A DNA stretch of 64,000 nt, taken from contig NW_004451010.1 in assembly GCF_000321225.1 (NCBI RefSeq), positions 2,131,161 through 2,195,160 of the forward strand, given 5' to 3'. This stretch comes from Odobenus rosmarus divergens. Its lineage: Eukaryota; Chordata; Mammalia; Carnivora; Odobenidae. Of this stretch, positions 61,501-64,000 are shown piece by piece (within the stretch, counting starts at the first letter, position 1; the number at the start of each line of letters is the position of its first letter). The notes under the pieces were generated by a model. The model made no database searches. It was not told the origin of the DNA and was given only the letters and a program-made list of their open reading frames with translations. The position numbers and the translations under genes are program-made.

Positions 61501-61598
61501 GTCGAGGAAGTAAGTTTATATCGGATTTTCAACCGGGTTTTTAATCGCCTACTCTGGAGTCATGGCCAAGGACTGTGGAACTGTTTCTGTGATTCAGG
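403..61598 (+). CDS. TTLL7: TTLL7 tubulin polyglutamylase, partial gene (16 internal coding exons)
   Basis: The spliced product belongs to the tubulin tyrosine ligase-like family and matches TTLL7 almost residue for residue as I remember it. TTLL7 is a neuron-enriched enzyme that adds glutamate side chains to tubulin tails, preferring beta-tubulin, on the microtubule lattice (known for the family). Seen here, numbering the window peptide from 1: a nucleotide-binding segment with [12 protein letters not shown] (105-117), the QEYI and KFDLRIY motifs (136-155), [17 protein letters not shown] (192-208), and the metal-binding end [11 protein letters not shown] plus LLEINRAPSF (278-304). A lysine/arginine-rich helical extension (about 330-400) corresponds to the microtubule-binding domain. 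Exons join 403-524, 1352-1419, 5454-5612, 10573-10789, 15354-15518, 20403-20561, 25373-25467, 27415-27562, 27648-27721, 28711-28846, 36422-36508, 41288-41483, 45020-45225, 46229-46363, 48290-48370 and 61438-61598. The start codon, about 50 N-terminal residues, about 98 C-terminal residues and both UTRs are outside. The reading frame is intact, so the locus looks functional. Confidence 0.97.
525..1351 (+). other. TTLL7: Intron 1
   Basis: An 827-bp AT-rich intron. I see nothing in it beyond the splice sites and long A/T runs. Confidence 0.85.
1352..1419 (+). CDS. TTLL7: TTLL7 window exon 2
   Basis: A 68-bp exon between ATATTTTCCAG and the donor AA|GTAATC. It encodes residues 42-63, [20 protein letters not shown] then MT, and two bases of a split Lys. 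The motif 'N(H)FPGM...CRKD.L..N' is the family signature for the segment where TTLL proteins recognise the peptide substrate region. The donor is only moderately strong but is confirmed by phase with exon 3. Confidence 0.95.
1570..1705 (-). repeat. MIR SINE remnant, antisense
   Basis: AGAGGAGGTAACTTAGAATCAG, then TTGCACAAGTCAAACAAATAG and AGCAGAGCTGGAGCAGAATC, follow the reverse complement of the MIR core. Confidence 0.75.
2135..2990 (-). repeat. L2 LINE remnant, antisense
   Basis: Starts at the L2 3' end (CTCAACAAATATTTTTTGTG) and continues through GGGAGAAACTATATGGAGAC and TTTGGGGAACTACTAAGCAG-like text toward the RT region. It is heavily diverged. No target-site duplication is visible. Confidence 0.7.
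3055..3670 (-). repeat. L2 LINE remnant, antisense
   Basis: A second L2 copy in the same orientation, with landmarks GTAGCTGGAGCACAGAGA and ATTTTGAAAAGATCATTCTA. Confidence 0.7.
4281..4420 (+). repeat. Short tandem duplication (period 61 bp) plus a partial third copy
   Basis: The block AACTTTCTTACAGGGTTTTC with the following TTGAAAGAGCACTTGAAATA is present at 4311 and 4372. A shorter ATATAACTTTCTTACAGG unit precedes them at 4284. Confidence 0.93.
5090..5350 (+). repeat. Two L2 3' ends in tandem, sense
   Basis: Two successive copies of the L2 terminal pattern: 'CTTAGGGTAGAGACCGTATT...GCCTAGCATATAGTATATAC' and 'AGAATAATGCCTAGCACATA...TTGTTGAATGAATCA'. Confidence 0.7.
5454..5612 (+). CDS. TTLL7: TTLL7 window exon 3 (nucleotide-binding loop)
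   Basis: The acceptor is TTTACAG and the donor GG|GTAGGT. It starts by completing a Lys codon and ends with two bases of a Gly codon (residues 64-117). It encodes [12 protein letters not shown], a highly basic [10 protein letters not shown] stretch, and [14 protein letters not shown]. The Lys of IVKP (108) and the following glycines form the ATP-binding loop in the ATP-grasp-like TTL fold (established for the family). Confidence 0.97.
6231..6437 (-). mobile_element. CAN/SINEC tRNA-Lys-derived SINE
   Basis: Read on the minus strand it has the GGCTCAGTCGGTTAAGTGTC-type tRNA head, a CT-rich body with a (GA)n/(TC)n tract, and an AT-rich tail. Flanking copies of CTGCTTTTA at 6222-6230 and 6442-6450 look like the target-site duplication. 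Confidence 0.93.
6903..7442 (-). mobile_element. Younger carnivore L1 3' end, antisense
   Basis: Starts in a T/A-rich tail and contains the characteristic 'ACACCCAGTGCTCATCATAA' and CCCTCAGTTTGT 3' UTR text and ORF2-end text. It is 5'-truncated near 7442. GAGTTTTT at 6895-6902 and 7443-7450 is a plausible target-site duplication. Confidence 0.85.
9139..9515 (-). mobile_element. Younger carnivore L1 3' end, antisense, 5'-truncated
   Basis: About 377 bp of L1 3' UTR (ACACCCAGTGCTCCGTGCAA and later CATATGATAATTGACTTTC). Exact GGCAGTTTA at 9130-9138 and 9516-9524 brackets it. Confidence 0.9.
9822..9841 (+). repeat. Poly-C run of 20
   Basis: An uninterrupted run of C, followed by GCCAAG, inside the ancient antisense L1. 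Confidence 0.9.
10352..10548 (-). mobile_element. CAN/SINEC SINE next to exon 4
   Basis: Inverted carnivore SINE, from a T-run plus AAAGATTTTATTTATTTATT to GAGCCACCCAGGTGCCC. T-rich flanks on both sides prevent a confident target-site duplication call. Its head ends about 24 bases before the exon 4 acceptor. Confidence 0.93.
10573..10789 (+). CDS. TTLL7: TTLL7 window exon 4 (ATP-grasp core)
   Basis: A 217-bp exon, the largest of the catalytic core, between TTAACTTAG and TTG|GTAAGT. It encodes residues 117-189, including [15 protein letters not shown] and [19 protein letters not shown]. The QEYI hinge contacts the adenine, and the Lys/Asp/Arg of KFDLR are near-invariant in TTL enzymes. An antisense CAN SINE ends only about 24 bases before the acceptor, so the splice-site T-tract lies immediately beside the SINE boundary. 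Confidence 0.97.
11041..11170 (+). repeat. Imperfect minisatellite, about three units of 40-43 bp
   Basis: Units share TTCAAAGCACRTGTGTAT, then AGTGGCC or TTTGGCCC and AGAAAT or GGAAAT. Unit starts are near 11059, 11099 and 11142. Confidence 0.8.
11240..11380 (-). repeat. L2 fragment, antisense
   Basis: CATGGAGGAGGTGGTATTTG and the following 'GAAACAGAGAAAGTGAGAG' match the L2 3' region in reverse. Confidence 0.6.
11985..12990 (-). repeat. L2 LINE remnant, antisense
   Basis: Runs from the 3' end (CTAGTGGGGAGGCAGAAAAT) through TTTTTAGGCCATGTCTAGGA and GTCTTAAAAAGGTCACCTGG to GTCTGGAGTTCAGATGAGAG, collinear with L2 ORF2 in reverse. Confidence 0.75.
13387..13424 (+). repeat. AT dinucleotide tract
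   Basis: Alternating A/T with two interruptions (ACAT, GTAT). Confidence 0.9.
14222..14335 (+). repeat. L2 3' end, sense
   Basis: TTAGGGTAGGGACTCTATCT then AAGTAGGTGCTCCTTAAATA and TTTAATGAATGAA follow the L2 terminal sequence. Confidence 0.75.
15354..15518 (+). CDS. TTLL7: TTLL7 window exon 5
   Basis: A 165-bp exon (55 codons, both ends on codon boundaries) between TTGTTACAG and TCA|GTAAGA. It encodes [19 protein letters not shown] followed by an acidic and basic stretch (residues 190-244). The HLTNYSVNK motif is a hallmark of TTLL enzymes; its Thr, Asn and Lys line the active site. Its length is divisible by three, so skipping would keep frame but remove the motif. Confidence 0.97.
15650..16560 (-). 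repeat. L2 LINE remnants, antisense (probably two copies)
   Basis: One block (15650-16215) resembles L2 ORF2 in reverse. A second (16240-16560) restarts at the 3' end with CATTCAGTAAACATTTAATG and GAGGAGGGCTTTCTGGAGGC. Confidence 0.65.
18443..18642 (-). mobile_element. CAN/SINEC SINE
   Basis: Inverted full-length copy. The flanks CTGAATGTTTT (before) and CTGAATGCTTTT (after) mark the target-site duplication with one change. Confidence 0.93.
19262..19525 (-). repeat. MIR SINE, antisense, nearly complete
   Basis: Follows the reversed MIR consensus across about 260 bp, including TGTTCTAGGCACTATGCTGA, TTTGGGGAAAGTGAGACTCA and CATCTGGCAAGTAGCAAAGC. Confidence 0.85.
19960..20310 (-). repeat. L2 remnant, antisense, unusually CpG-rich
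   Basis: Contains GGGAAGGCCTCTCTGAATAT, AGTGTTCCAGAAGGAGGGAA and GTAGAGCTTTGGGAACTTGG, the reversed L2 3' pattern. I count about 18 CpG sites here, far more than in neighbouring intron sequence. Confidence 0.75.
20403..20561 (+). CDS. TTLL7: TTLL7 window exon 6 (catalytic metal-site exon)
   Basis: A 159-bp exon (53 codons, phase 0 at both ends) between ATGTGCAG and GAG|GTAAGG. It encodes residues 245-297 and ends with [18 protein letters not shown] then LLE. The Asp of GFDILLD (284) and the final Glu (297) are the family's metal-coordinating acids, so exon 6 with the next exon completes the active site. A CpG-rich L2 remnant ends about 100 bases upstream. Confidence 0.97.
21639..21668 (+). 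repeat. (GT)15 microsatellite
   Basis: Perfect GT repeat in intron 6. Confidence 0.95.
22127..22325 (+). repeat. Diverged tandem duplication, period about 103 bp
   Basis: Both copies contain TTTGCATTAA, TTTCTTCATCAT or CTTTTTCATCAT, CCAGRTCA, AACCATTA and a final CAACAGCTA (22215 and 22318). Confidence 0.8.
23209..23345 (-). mobile_element. Shortened CAN/SINEC SINE
   Basis: Inverted copy of only about 137 bp that has lost much of the body between the GA tract and the head. CAGAGTA at 23202-23208 and 23346-23352 flanks it exactly, so the shortening is internal and not end truncation. Confidence 0.88.
25040..25270 (-). repeat. Possible L2 remnant, antisense
   Basis: G-rich sequence with GGGCCATCTATCATGTAGAA resembling the reversed L2 text that usually precedes 'GGCCTTGTAGGCC'. 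Too diverged for certainty. Confidence 0.45.
25373..25467 (+). CDS. TTLL7: TTLL7 window exon 7 (end of TTL core)
   Basis: A 95-bp exon between AAATTTCAG and AG|GTAAAG. It begins [20 protein letters not shown] and ends LLNIR with a split Arg (residues 298-329). The Asn of INRAPSF (299) is the third metal ligand of the ATP-grasp site. The [18 protein letters not shown] helix closes the core and leads into the basic extension. Confidence 0.97.
25468..27414 (+). other. TTLL7: Intron 7
   Basis: Contains an antisense L1 fragment with a T-tract (25942-26160) and a short AT tract (27291-27316). I see nothing else. Confidence 0.85.
25942..26160 (-). mobile_element. L1 ORF2 fragment ending in a T-tract, antisense
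   Basis: After a run of about 20 T, the sequence reads GGCTGGATAATATTCCATTG and continues into the L1 ORF2 C-terminal region on the minus strand. The A-tail therefore follows ORF2 coding sequence directly and the 3' UTR is missing. Confidence 0.85.
27415..27562 (+). CDS. TTLL7: TTLL7 window exon 8 (basic microtubule-binding helix)
   Basis: A 148-bp exon between TATATTTCAG and TTG|GTATGA. It encodes residues 329-378, [18 protein letters not shown] and onward to RRKEEL. The Lys/Arg/Gln-rich helix matches the cationic microtubule-binding domain described for TTLL7-type glutamylases, which holds the enzyme on the acidic microtubule surface. It is separated from exon 9 by an unusually short intron. 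Confidence 0.96.
27563..27647 (+). other. TTLL7: Intron 8 (only 85 bp)
   Basis: The shortest intron of the window, with GT-AG ends and a T-rich tract before CTAG. All other complete introns exceed 800 bp. Confidence 0.93.
27648..27721 (+). CDS. TTLL7: TTLL7 window exon 9
   Basis: A 74-bp exon between CATTTCTAG and AG|GTAACT. It encodes [20 protein letters not shown] and MGNY plus a split Arg (residues 379-403). This continues the charged helix of exon 8 and has heptad-like spacing, so it may be a short coiled coil. A few residues differ from the human sequence as I recall it, for instance LRKQILKEE, which is ordinary divergence. Confidence 0.95.
27722..28710 (+). other. TTLL7: Intron 9
   Basis: A 989-bp intron. 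A weak L2 3' end in sense may lie near 28570-28650. The rest shows nothing I recognise. Confidence 0.85.
28570..28650 (+). repeat. Weak L2 3' end, sense
   Basis: TAGCACCTAGTAAAGTAACT then GAGTAGATGGTCAAGGAGTA resembles the L2 terminus. Short and diverged. Confidence 0.45.
28711..28846 (+). CDS. TTLL7: TTLL7 window exon 10
   Basis: A 136-bp exon between TTTATTGTAG and AAG|GTAAAG. It encodes [20 protein letters not shown] and onward to NNPLKRMK (residues 404-448). The segment [17 protein letters not shown] is a compact helix shared by the glutamylase TTLLs that carry the basic extension. After this exon the sequence leaves the well-conserved enzyme core. Confidence 0.96.
29252..29266 (+). repeat. 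Short (AC)n microsatellite
   Basis: About seven perfect AC units. Confidence 0.85.
29529..29718 (-). mobile_element. CAN/SINEC SINE with perfect 15-bp target-site duplication
   Basis: Inverted full-length copy flanked by identical CTCTTTACATGATTT at 29514-29528 and 29719-29733. The undamaged duplication suggests a fairly recent insertion. Confidence 0.95.
30490..30687 (+). mobile_element. CAN/SINEC SINE (the only sense copy)
   Basis: Starts GGCGCCTGGGTGGCTCAGTC and ends CAAATAAATAAAATCTT plus an A-rich tail. AAATTGAGG flanks it at 30481-30489 and 30688-30696. The sequence matches the arctoid subfamily pattern most closely of all copies here. Confidence 0.95.
30760..30870 (+). repeat. Weak L2 fragment, sense
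   Basis: TTAAATGTCACCACTTTGCC and the following CTGCCCTGG recall the L2 3' region 'AAATGTCACCTCCTC'. Weak. Confidence 0.4.
30870..33640 (-). mobile_element. Ancient L1 (L1M type), antisense
   Basis: On the minus strand it runs collinearly through degraded ORF2 (30870-32100) into the upstream region (32500-33640), with TTTTGGAAAATTCTCCTCCA and AGTAGTTATTTTAAAATCCT as landmarks. A SINE interrupts it at 33133. All frames are broken. Confidence 0.75.
33133..33319 (-). mobile_element. CAN/SINEC SINE inside an ancient L1
   Basis: Inverted full-length copy inserted in the older antisense L1. ATGTCCATTT before and CTATCCATTT after are the probable diverged target-site duplication. Confidence 0.93.
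33665..34807 (+). mobile_element. L1 3' end (L1MA-like), sense
   Basis: Begins in AAAATCAAGAAGTGGAACTA and runs through the ORF2 C-terminus (GATCCAGCAATTCCACTTCT; GTAGCCAAGATTTGGAAACA) to a 3' UTR (GTGGTTACCAGGGTTCAGG). It ends at a purine-rich tail. It is the only sizeable sense-strand L1 that keeps a 3' end. Confidence 0.88.
34808..34909 (+). repeat. Purine-only (GAAA)n-type tract, about 100 bp
   Basis: Contains only A and G on the + strand, in AAAG, AAAAAG and AAGA units. It forms the tail of the sense L1. Confidence 0.95.
36039..36264 (+). repeat. Local duplication, copy A
   Basis: A 226-bp segment starting TTTGCACTAATTAATATAG and ending GAAGGTTTCTTCA. It recurs 2.57 kb downstream in the same orientation with two substitutions and a 3-bp gap. 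It carries no mobile-element hallmark I recognise. Confidence 0.95.
36422..36508 (+). CDS. TTLL7: TTLL7 window exon 11 (acidic segment)
   Basis: An 87-bp exon (29 codons, phase 0 at both ends) between TTTTTTTTAAG and AAG|GTGCTG. It encodes [20 protein letters not shown] then KTAKPRGPK (residues 449-477), an acidic helix followed by a basic linker. The donor is weak, lacking the usual A/G-A-G-T after GT. Because the length is a multiple of three, the exon could be skipped without a frameshift. One copy of a local duplication lies in the intron about 160 bases upstream. Confidence 0.95.
36702..36901 (-). mobile_element. CAN/SINEC SINE
   Basis: Inverted copy running from AAAAGGTTTTATTTATTTAT to GAGCCCACCCAGGCGCTCC. 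Flanks resembling AGTTTTCCTCATTTTTAATT on both sides indicate the target-site duplication. It lies about 200 bp after exon 11. Confidence 0.92.
37370..37740 (+). repeat. L2 3' region, sense
   Basis: GGAATGCCTTCCTATT, TGAAATCTTCCCTCACTCCC and CTAGCACCTTGCACAGTG follow the L2 3' consensus in order. Confidence 0.75.
37745..38080 (-). repeat. L2 remnant, antisense
   Basis: GCTAGTGGAAGAACAGATAG, GGAAGTGACACTGGAATTGG and TATTCAGGGTAGACGGAATA fit the reversed L2 3' region. It lies head to head with the preceding sense copy. Confidence 0.65.
38400..38515 (+). repeat. L2 3' end, sense
   Basis: ATAAGCTCCTGGAAGGCAGA through GTATTTGTTGAAATGAAATGA matches the L2 terminus. Confidence 0.65.
38609..38831 (+). 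repeat. Local duplication, copy B
   Basis: A 223-bp copy of the segment at 36039, with a T-to-C change in TATTG(T/C)ACTC, loss of 3 bp after CTATGTATT, and one T/G change near the end. The flanks on both sides are unrelated to those of copy A. Confidence 0.95.
40529..40707 (-). mobile_element. CAN/SINEC SINE
   Basis: Inverted copy, slightly short in the body, with the head ending GAGCCACCGGGTGCCCC. TTTACAGTGG before and TTTACTGGCCGTGG after may be a decayed duplication. Confidence 0.92.
40805..40843 (+). repeat. (AC)n microsatellite
   Basis: Perfect AC repeat of about 19 units, between a SINE and the exon-like stretch before exon 12. Confidence 0.95.
41288..41483 (+). CDS. TTLL7: TTLL7 window exon 12 (serine-rich, acidic linker)
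   Basis: A 196-bp exon between CTTGTTTAG and CCA|GTAAGT. It encodes [20 protein letters not shown], then a Ser/Asp-rich run and a Glu-rich run ([13 protein letters not shown]), ending in a split Ser (residues 478-543). It is low-complexity and phospho-acceptor rich, with no enzyme motif. It is the least conserved part compared with the human protein as I recall it. Reading through the donor would add only ten residues before a stop. Confidence 0.95.
41484..45019 (+). other. TTLL7: Intron 12
   Basis: The first kilobase is more GC-rich than most introns here and includes an exon-like piece at 41915-41959. A sense MIR lies near 44560-44760. The rest shows nothing I recognise. Confidence 0.85.
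44560..44760 (+). repeat. MIR SINE, sense
   Basis: GACTTAAACCTGAGCTTGGC, ATGTGATCTTGAGAAAGTTC and AAGGTGCCTGGCTTATAGAA follow the MIR consensus. Confidence 0.8.
45020..45225 (+). CDS. TTLL7: TTLL7 window exon 13 (Ser/Arg-rich linker)
   Basis: A 206-bp exon between ATTATCATAG and ATG|GTAAGT. It completes a Ser codon and encodes [20 protein letters not shown], then further Ser/Pro/Arg-rich sequence ending SSPNSQM (residues 543-611). Motifs such as RRSVS and [10 protein letters not shown] look like basophilic-kinase sites (inference). It is richer in GC and CpG than the flanking intron, as expected for a coding exon. Confidence 0.95.
45226..46228 (+). other. TTLL7: Intron 13
   Basis: A 1003-bp AT-rich intron with no repeat I recognise. 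Confidence 0.85.
46229..46363 (+). CDS. TTLL7: TTLL7 window exon 14
   Basis: A 135-bp exon (45 codons, phase 0) between CAAATTTAAG and GAT|GTGAGT. It encodes [20 protein letters not shown] and onward to ESLLLIED (residues 612-656). [16 protein letters not shown] marks the return to strongly conserved sequence after the linker. The acceptor has a short, weak pyrimidine tract, but phase and homology fix it. Confidence 0.94.
46364..48289 (+). other. TTLL7: Intron 14
   Basis: Contains a G/T-only tract near 47061-47155. The remainder is AT-rich with nothing recognisable. Confidence 0.85.
47061..47155 (+). repeat. G/T-rich low-complexity tract
   Basis: Almost only T and G, in TTTTGG, TTTGG and TTG units. 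It includes GGGGTTTTGGTTTTGG. Confidence 0.85.
48290..48370 (+). CDS. TTLL7: TTLL7 window exon 15
   Basis: An 81-bp exon (27 codons, phase 0) between CCCCCCAAACAG and AAA|GTGAGT. It encodes [20 protein letters not shown] then DSVKQRK (residues 657-683), a helical Trp/Lys-rich segment of the conserved C-terminal region. It would be frame-neutral if skipped. Confidence 0.95.
48455..50170 (-). repeat. Long L2 LINE remnant, antisense
   Basis: About 1.7 kb collinear with L2 in reverse: the 3' end (CAAATATTTATTACACAGCT), GATGGGAAGTTGCTGGAAAA, ACTGAGAAGGAGCAGCCAGT and GTTTTGCTCTAGAGGAAAGG. A (TG)16 repeat interrupts it at 49471. No coding frame remains. Confidence 0.8.
49471..49503 (+). repeat. (TG)16 microsatellite
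   Basis: Perfect TG repeat inside the L2 remnant. Confidence 0.95.
50395..50470 (-). repeat. L2 3' end, antisense
   Basis: ACATTCAACAAATAATTACT then CCACGTGCCAAACACCAGGC match the reversed L2 terminus. Confidence 0.65.
50720..51720 (+). mobile_element. Ancient L1 ORF2 3' part, sense
   Basis: Degraded ORF2 C-terminal text such as ACTCAGCAAAATTACTTTC and AAGCAGCCTAAATGCCTTATC, followed by the equivalent of GATTAAATAAATTATAGTGC. It is much more diverged than the copy at 33665. Confidence 0.75.
51995..52190. mobile_element. hAT-type non-autonomous DNA transposon with inverted arms
   Basis: TGTCCAATACAGTGGTCACT (from 52038) and the reverse of TGTCTAGTGGCTACTGTAGT (from 52157) form imperfect inverted arms around an A/T-rich loop. 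The text 'CACATGTGGCCACTGAGTGA' and GTGGCTATTGTGACTGAGGA is that of a common mammalian hAT/MER element whose exact family name I do not assign. Confidence 0.75.
54266..54290 (+). repeat. T25 run
   Basis: An uninterrupted T run not attached to any element I recognise. Confidence 0.9.
54645..54790 (+). repeat. MIR SINE remnant, sense
   Basis: ACTAGACTTGTAGTCACATG, ACTGCCTCTGCCATTTACTT and GGGGCAGGTAACTTCTCAGA follow MIR. Confidence 0.75.
55075..55195. mobile_element. Possible Tigger-type DNA transposon remnant
   Basis: CAGTGGTTGACCTCGGGTAA, CTGAAACCGTAGAAGGTGAA and GGGGAGGATACTGTA resemble the repeated 'GTTGACCGCGGGTAACTGAAACCGCGG' text of a mammalian DNA transposon. Assigned from memory only. 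Confidence 0.4.
55975..56140 (-). repeat. Two stacked L2 3' ends, antisense
   Basis: TTGACAAACATTTATTGGTT with AACTATGCTAAGCACATTGG is followed by a second start at TTCATTCATTCATTTAG and CAAGCACTATTCTAGGTGC. Confidence 0.65.
57610..58080 (+). repeat. MIR SINE, sense, split by about 220 bp
   Basis: The first half (57610-57740: CAGCTGTGTAATCTTGGCAA; CTCATCCATAAAATGAGA) and second half (57955-58080: GTATCTACCTTATG; TCTGAGGATTACATGAAT; CCCTCAATAAATGTTAGCTC) are consecutive in the MIR consensus. The sequence between them is not MIR and I do not recognise it. Confidence 0.75.
58140..58420 (-). repeat. L2 remnant, antisense
   Basis: GTGGATAACAGTCTAATATT, GGGAAAGGTCTCCCTGTATA and CCAAGCAGAGGAAGGAGTGT fit the reversed L2 3' region. 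Confidence 0.6.
59638..59720 (+). mobile_element. tRNA-derived SINE fragment (sense)
   Basis: Carries TCGGTAGAGCATACAACT, then GGGTTGTGAGTTCGAGCCCC and GTAGAGATTACTTT followed by an A-run. This is the head and tail of a carnivore tRNA-derived SINE without the CT-rich body. The B-box-like GAGTTCGAGCC is visible, but the fold is too short for a real tRNA. Confidence 0.75.
60140..61330 (-). mobile_element. Ancient L1, antisense
   Basis: The minus strand resembles old L1 ORF2/3' sequence, with landmarks AGGTTGTTCCCAGGTG, AATTGCTGGGTTATAGGGTA and TCTTTTGATGTCCAGAAGTT. It ends about 110 bp before exon 16. Confidence 0.72.
61438..61598 (+). CDS. TTLL7: TTLL7 window exon 16
   Basis: A 161-bp exon between TTTTTCCACTAG and GG|GTAAGT, lying 13 kb from exon 15. 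It encodes [20 protein letters not shown] and onward to WNCFCDS with a split Gly (residues 684-737). The [19 protein letters not shown] block is the conserved C-terminal module of TTLL7. The remaining C-terminal exons (about 98 residues in the human protein, from memory) are beyond the window. Confidence 0.96.
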
Positions 61599-64000
61599 GT
61601 AAGTTCTAAGTTACCTCTTATTATTATTACTTTCAACATTTTACTATTTAGTTATATAGGAAGCCCAATAAAATGGTTGAATTTCTATAATGATCTGTTA
61701 AATTATGGATTTTTTTTTTTACTATATACAGTTTTTTTGTATTTGGCTATAATTTATAGCAGTTAAGCTGATTTAGATGAGATAATGAATATGAACCCAA
61801 CACCTAACTAATTTGAATTCAGTGGAAAGAAGGTAGTTTTTAATTTAATTTTGTTTTATTTAAATTCAATTAATTAACATATAGTGTATTATTAGTTTCA
61901 GAGGTAGAGTTCAGTGATTCATCAGTTTCACGTAACACACGGTGCTCATTACATCAAGTACCCTCCTTAATGCCCATCACCCAGTTACCCTATCCTCCCA
62001 CCCCTCTCCACTCCAGCAACCCTCAGTTTCTTTCCTATAGTTAAGAATCTCTTATGGTTTGTCTCCCTCTCCGATTTCATCTTATTTTATTTTTCCCTCC
62101 CTTCCCCTATGATCCTCTGTTTTGTTTCTTAAATTCCACATATGAGTGAAATCATATGATAATTGTCTTTCTCTGATTGACTTATTTCACTTAGCATAAT
62201 ACCCTCTAGTTCCATCCATGTCATTGCAAATGGCAAAATTTAAATTTTTTATGGCTGTGTAATATTCCGTCCATTGGATGTCTTTGCAGAAATGTCTGTT
62301 CATATCTTTTGCCCATTTCTTGATTGGATTATTTGTTCTGTGGGTGTTGAGTTTGATAAGTTCTTTATAGATTTTGGATACTAGCCCTTTATCTGATATG
62401 TCATTTGCGAATATCTTCTCCCATTCTGTCGCTTGTCTTTTGGTTTTTTTGGCTGTTTCCTTTGCTGTGCAAAAGCTTTTTATCTTGATGAAGTCCCAAT
62501 AGTTCATTTTCGCCCTTGCTTCTCTTGCCTTTGTGATGTTTCTAGGAAGAATTTGCTGTGGCTGAGGTCAGAAAGGTTGCTGCCTGTGTTCTCCTCTAGG
62601 ATTTTGATGGGTTCCTGTCTCACATTTAGGTCTTTCATCCATTTTGAGTCTATTTGTATGTGTGGTGTAAGGCAATGGTCTAGTTTCATTCTTCTGCATG
62701 TGGGTGTCCAATTTTCCCAACACCATTTGTTGAAGAGACTGTCTTTTTTCCATTGGACATTCTTTCCTGCTTTGTTGAAGATTAGTTGACCATAGAGTTG
62801 AGGGTCCATTTCTGGGCTGTCTATTCTGTTCCATTGATCTATGTTGAAGAGACTGTCTTTTTTCCATTGGATATTCTTTCCTGTTTGTCAAAGATTAGTT
62901 GACCATAGAGGGTCATTTCTGTGTTCTCTATTCTGTTCCACTGATCTATGTGTCTGTTTTTGTGCCAGTACCATACTGTCTTGATGATTACAGCTTTGTA
63001 ATAGAGCTTGAAGTCCAGAATTGTGATGCCACAGCTTTGGTTTTTCTTTTTCAACATTCCTTTGGCTATTTGGGGTCTTTTCAAGTTCCATACAAATTTT
63101 AGGATTATTTGTTTCAGCTCTGTGAAAAATGTTGATGGTATTTTGATATGCATTGCATTGAATGTATAGATTGCTCTGGGTAGCATAGACATTTTCACAA
63201 TATTTGTTCTTCCATTCCATGAGCATGGACCATTTTTCCATTTCTTTGTGTCTTCCTCAATTTCTTTCATAAGTGTTCTTTAGCTTTCAGAGTACCAATC
63301 GTTTACATCTTTGGTTAGGTTTATTCTTAGGTATCTTACGGTGTTTGGTGCAATTGTAAATGGGATCATTTCCTTAATTTCTCTTTCTTCTGTTTCATTG
63401 TTAGTGTATAGGAATGCAACTGATTTCTATGCATTGATTTTATATCCTGCGACTTTGCTGAATTCCTGTATGAGTTCTATCAATTTTGGGGTTGGAGTCT
63501 TTTGGGTTTTCCACATAGAGTATCATGTTGTCTGTGAAGAGTAAGAGTTTGACTTCTTTGCCGATTTGGATGCCTTTGATATTCTTTTTGTTGTCTGACT
63601 GTTGAGGCTAGGACTTCTAGTACTATGTTGAACAACAGTGGTGAAAGTGGACATTCCTTTTGTGTTCCTGACTCTAGGGGAATAGTTCTCTGTTTTTCCC
63701 ATTAAGAATGATATTTGCTGTGGGCTTTTCGTATATGGCTTTTATGATATTGAGGTATGTTCCCTCTATCCCTACACTGTGGAGAGTTTTAATTAAGAAA
63801 GGATGCTGTATTTTGTCAGATGCTTTTTCTGCATCTTTTGAGAGGATCATATGGTTCTTGTCCTTTCTTTTATTAATGTAGTATATCACATTGATTGATT
63901 TGTGGATGTTGAACCACCCTTGCAGCCCAGGAATAAATCCCACTTGGTCGTGGTGAATAATCCTTTTAATGTACTGTTGGATCCTATTGGCTAGTATCTT
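61599..64000 (+). other. TTLL7: Intron 16 (partial)
   Basis: After about 240 bp of plain intron, the rest is one antisense L1 that runs off the end of the window. Confidence 0.85.
61839..64000 (-). mobile_element. Younger carnivore L1, antisense, rearranged and running off the window
   Basis: The minus strand covers the 3' UTR (61850-62160), the ORF2 end, and the reverse-transcriptase region up to 64000. Several ORF2 pieces of 77-143 codons remain open in different frames, so it is a dead copy. It has an internal deletion near 62270 and a tandem duplication at 62729-62949. Confidence 0.9.

Noticed and set aside
62187..63943. Several open frames of 77-143 codons on the minus strand with reverse-transcriptase-like text
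   Set aside because: They are broken pieces of L1 ORF2 in different frames with stops between them, plus a deletion and a duplication. Not a functional gene.
1..64000. CRISPR arrays, operons, prophage or other microbial systems
   Set aside because: No regularly spaced direct repeats, no dense open frames and no ribosome-binding sites. The window is one mammalian gene with large introns.

Overview
The window is vertebrate nuclear DNA, from a carnivoran mammal. Nine SINE copies carry the tRNA-Lys-type head, CT-rich body and AATAAAATCTT tail of carnivore CAN/SINEC elements, and their consensus looks arctoid (bear, seal or mustelid) rather than dog or cat. L1 3' ends of the carnivore kind, old L2 and MIR repeats, and AT-rich introns agree with this.

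The window holds one gene: the middle of TTLL7, a tubulin tyrosine ligase-like polyglutamylase, on the + strand. I placed 16 consecutive coding exons (403 to 61598, 2209 coding bases, about 737 codons). All sit between GT donors and AG acceptors, and the phases agree across all 15 introns. From memory of the family (about 887 residues), roughly 50 N-terminal and 98 C-terminal residues lie outside the window. No frameshift or internal stop was found. Exons 1-7 encode the ATP-grasp-like TTL catalytic core. Exons 7-10 encode the basic helical microtubule-binding extension. Exons 11-14 encode an acidic, then serine-rich linker. Exons 14-16 begin a second conserved helical region.

The rest is intron. 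1-10572: small exons 1-3, L2 remnants, and an ancient antisense L1 (6470-10260) broken by two younger L1 insertions. 10573-28846: exons 4-10, with L2, MIR and SINE copies. 28847-36421: an ancient antisense L1, a sense L1 3' end and a purine-only tract. 36422-48370: exons 11-15, a recent 225-bp local duplication, and an exon-like open stretch beside exon 12. 48371-61437: a 13-kb intron with L2, sense L1, a hAT-type palindromic element, MIR copies and an old L1. 61599-64000: a younger antisense L1, internally deleted and with a tandem duplication, running off the window.

I found no second gene, no RNA gene and no previously undescribed system. The most useful leads are the local duplication, the possible alternative exon between exons 11 and 12, and a CpG-rich patch just upstream of exon 6.
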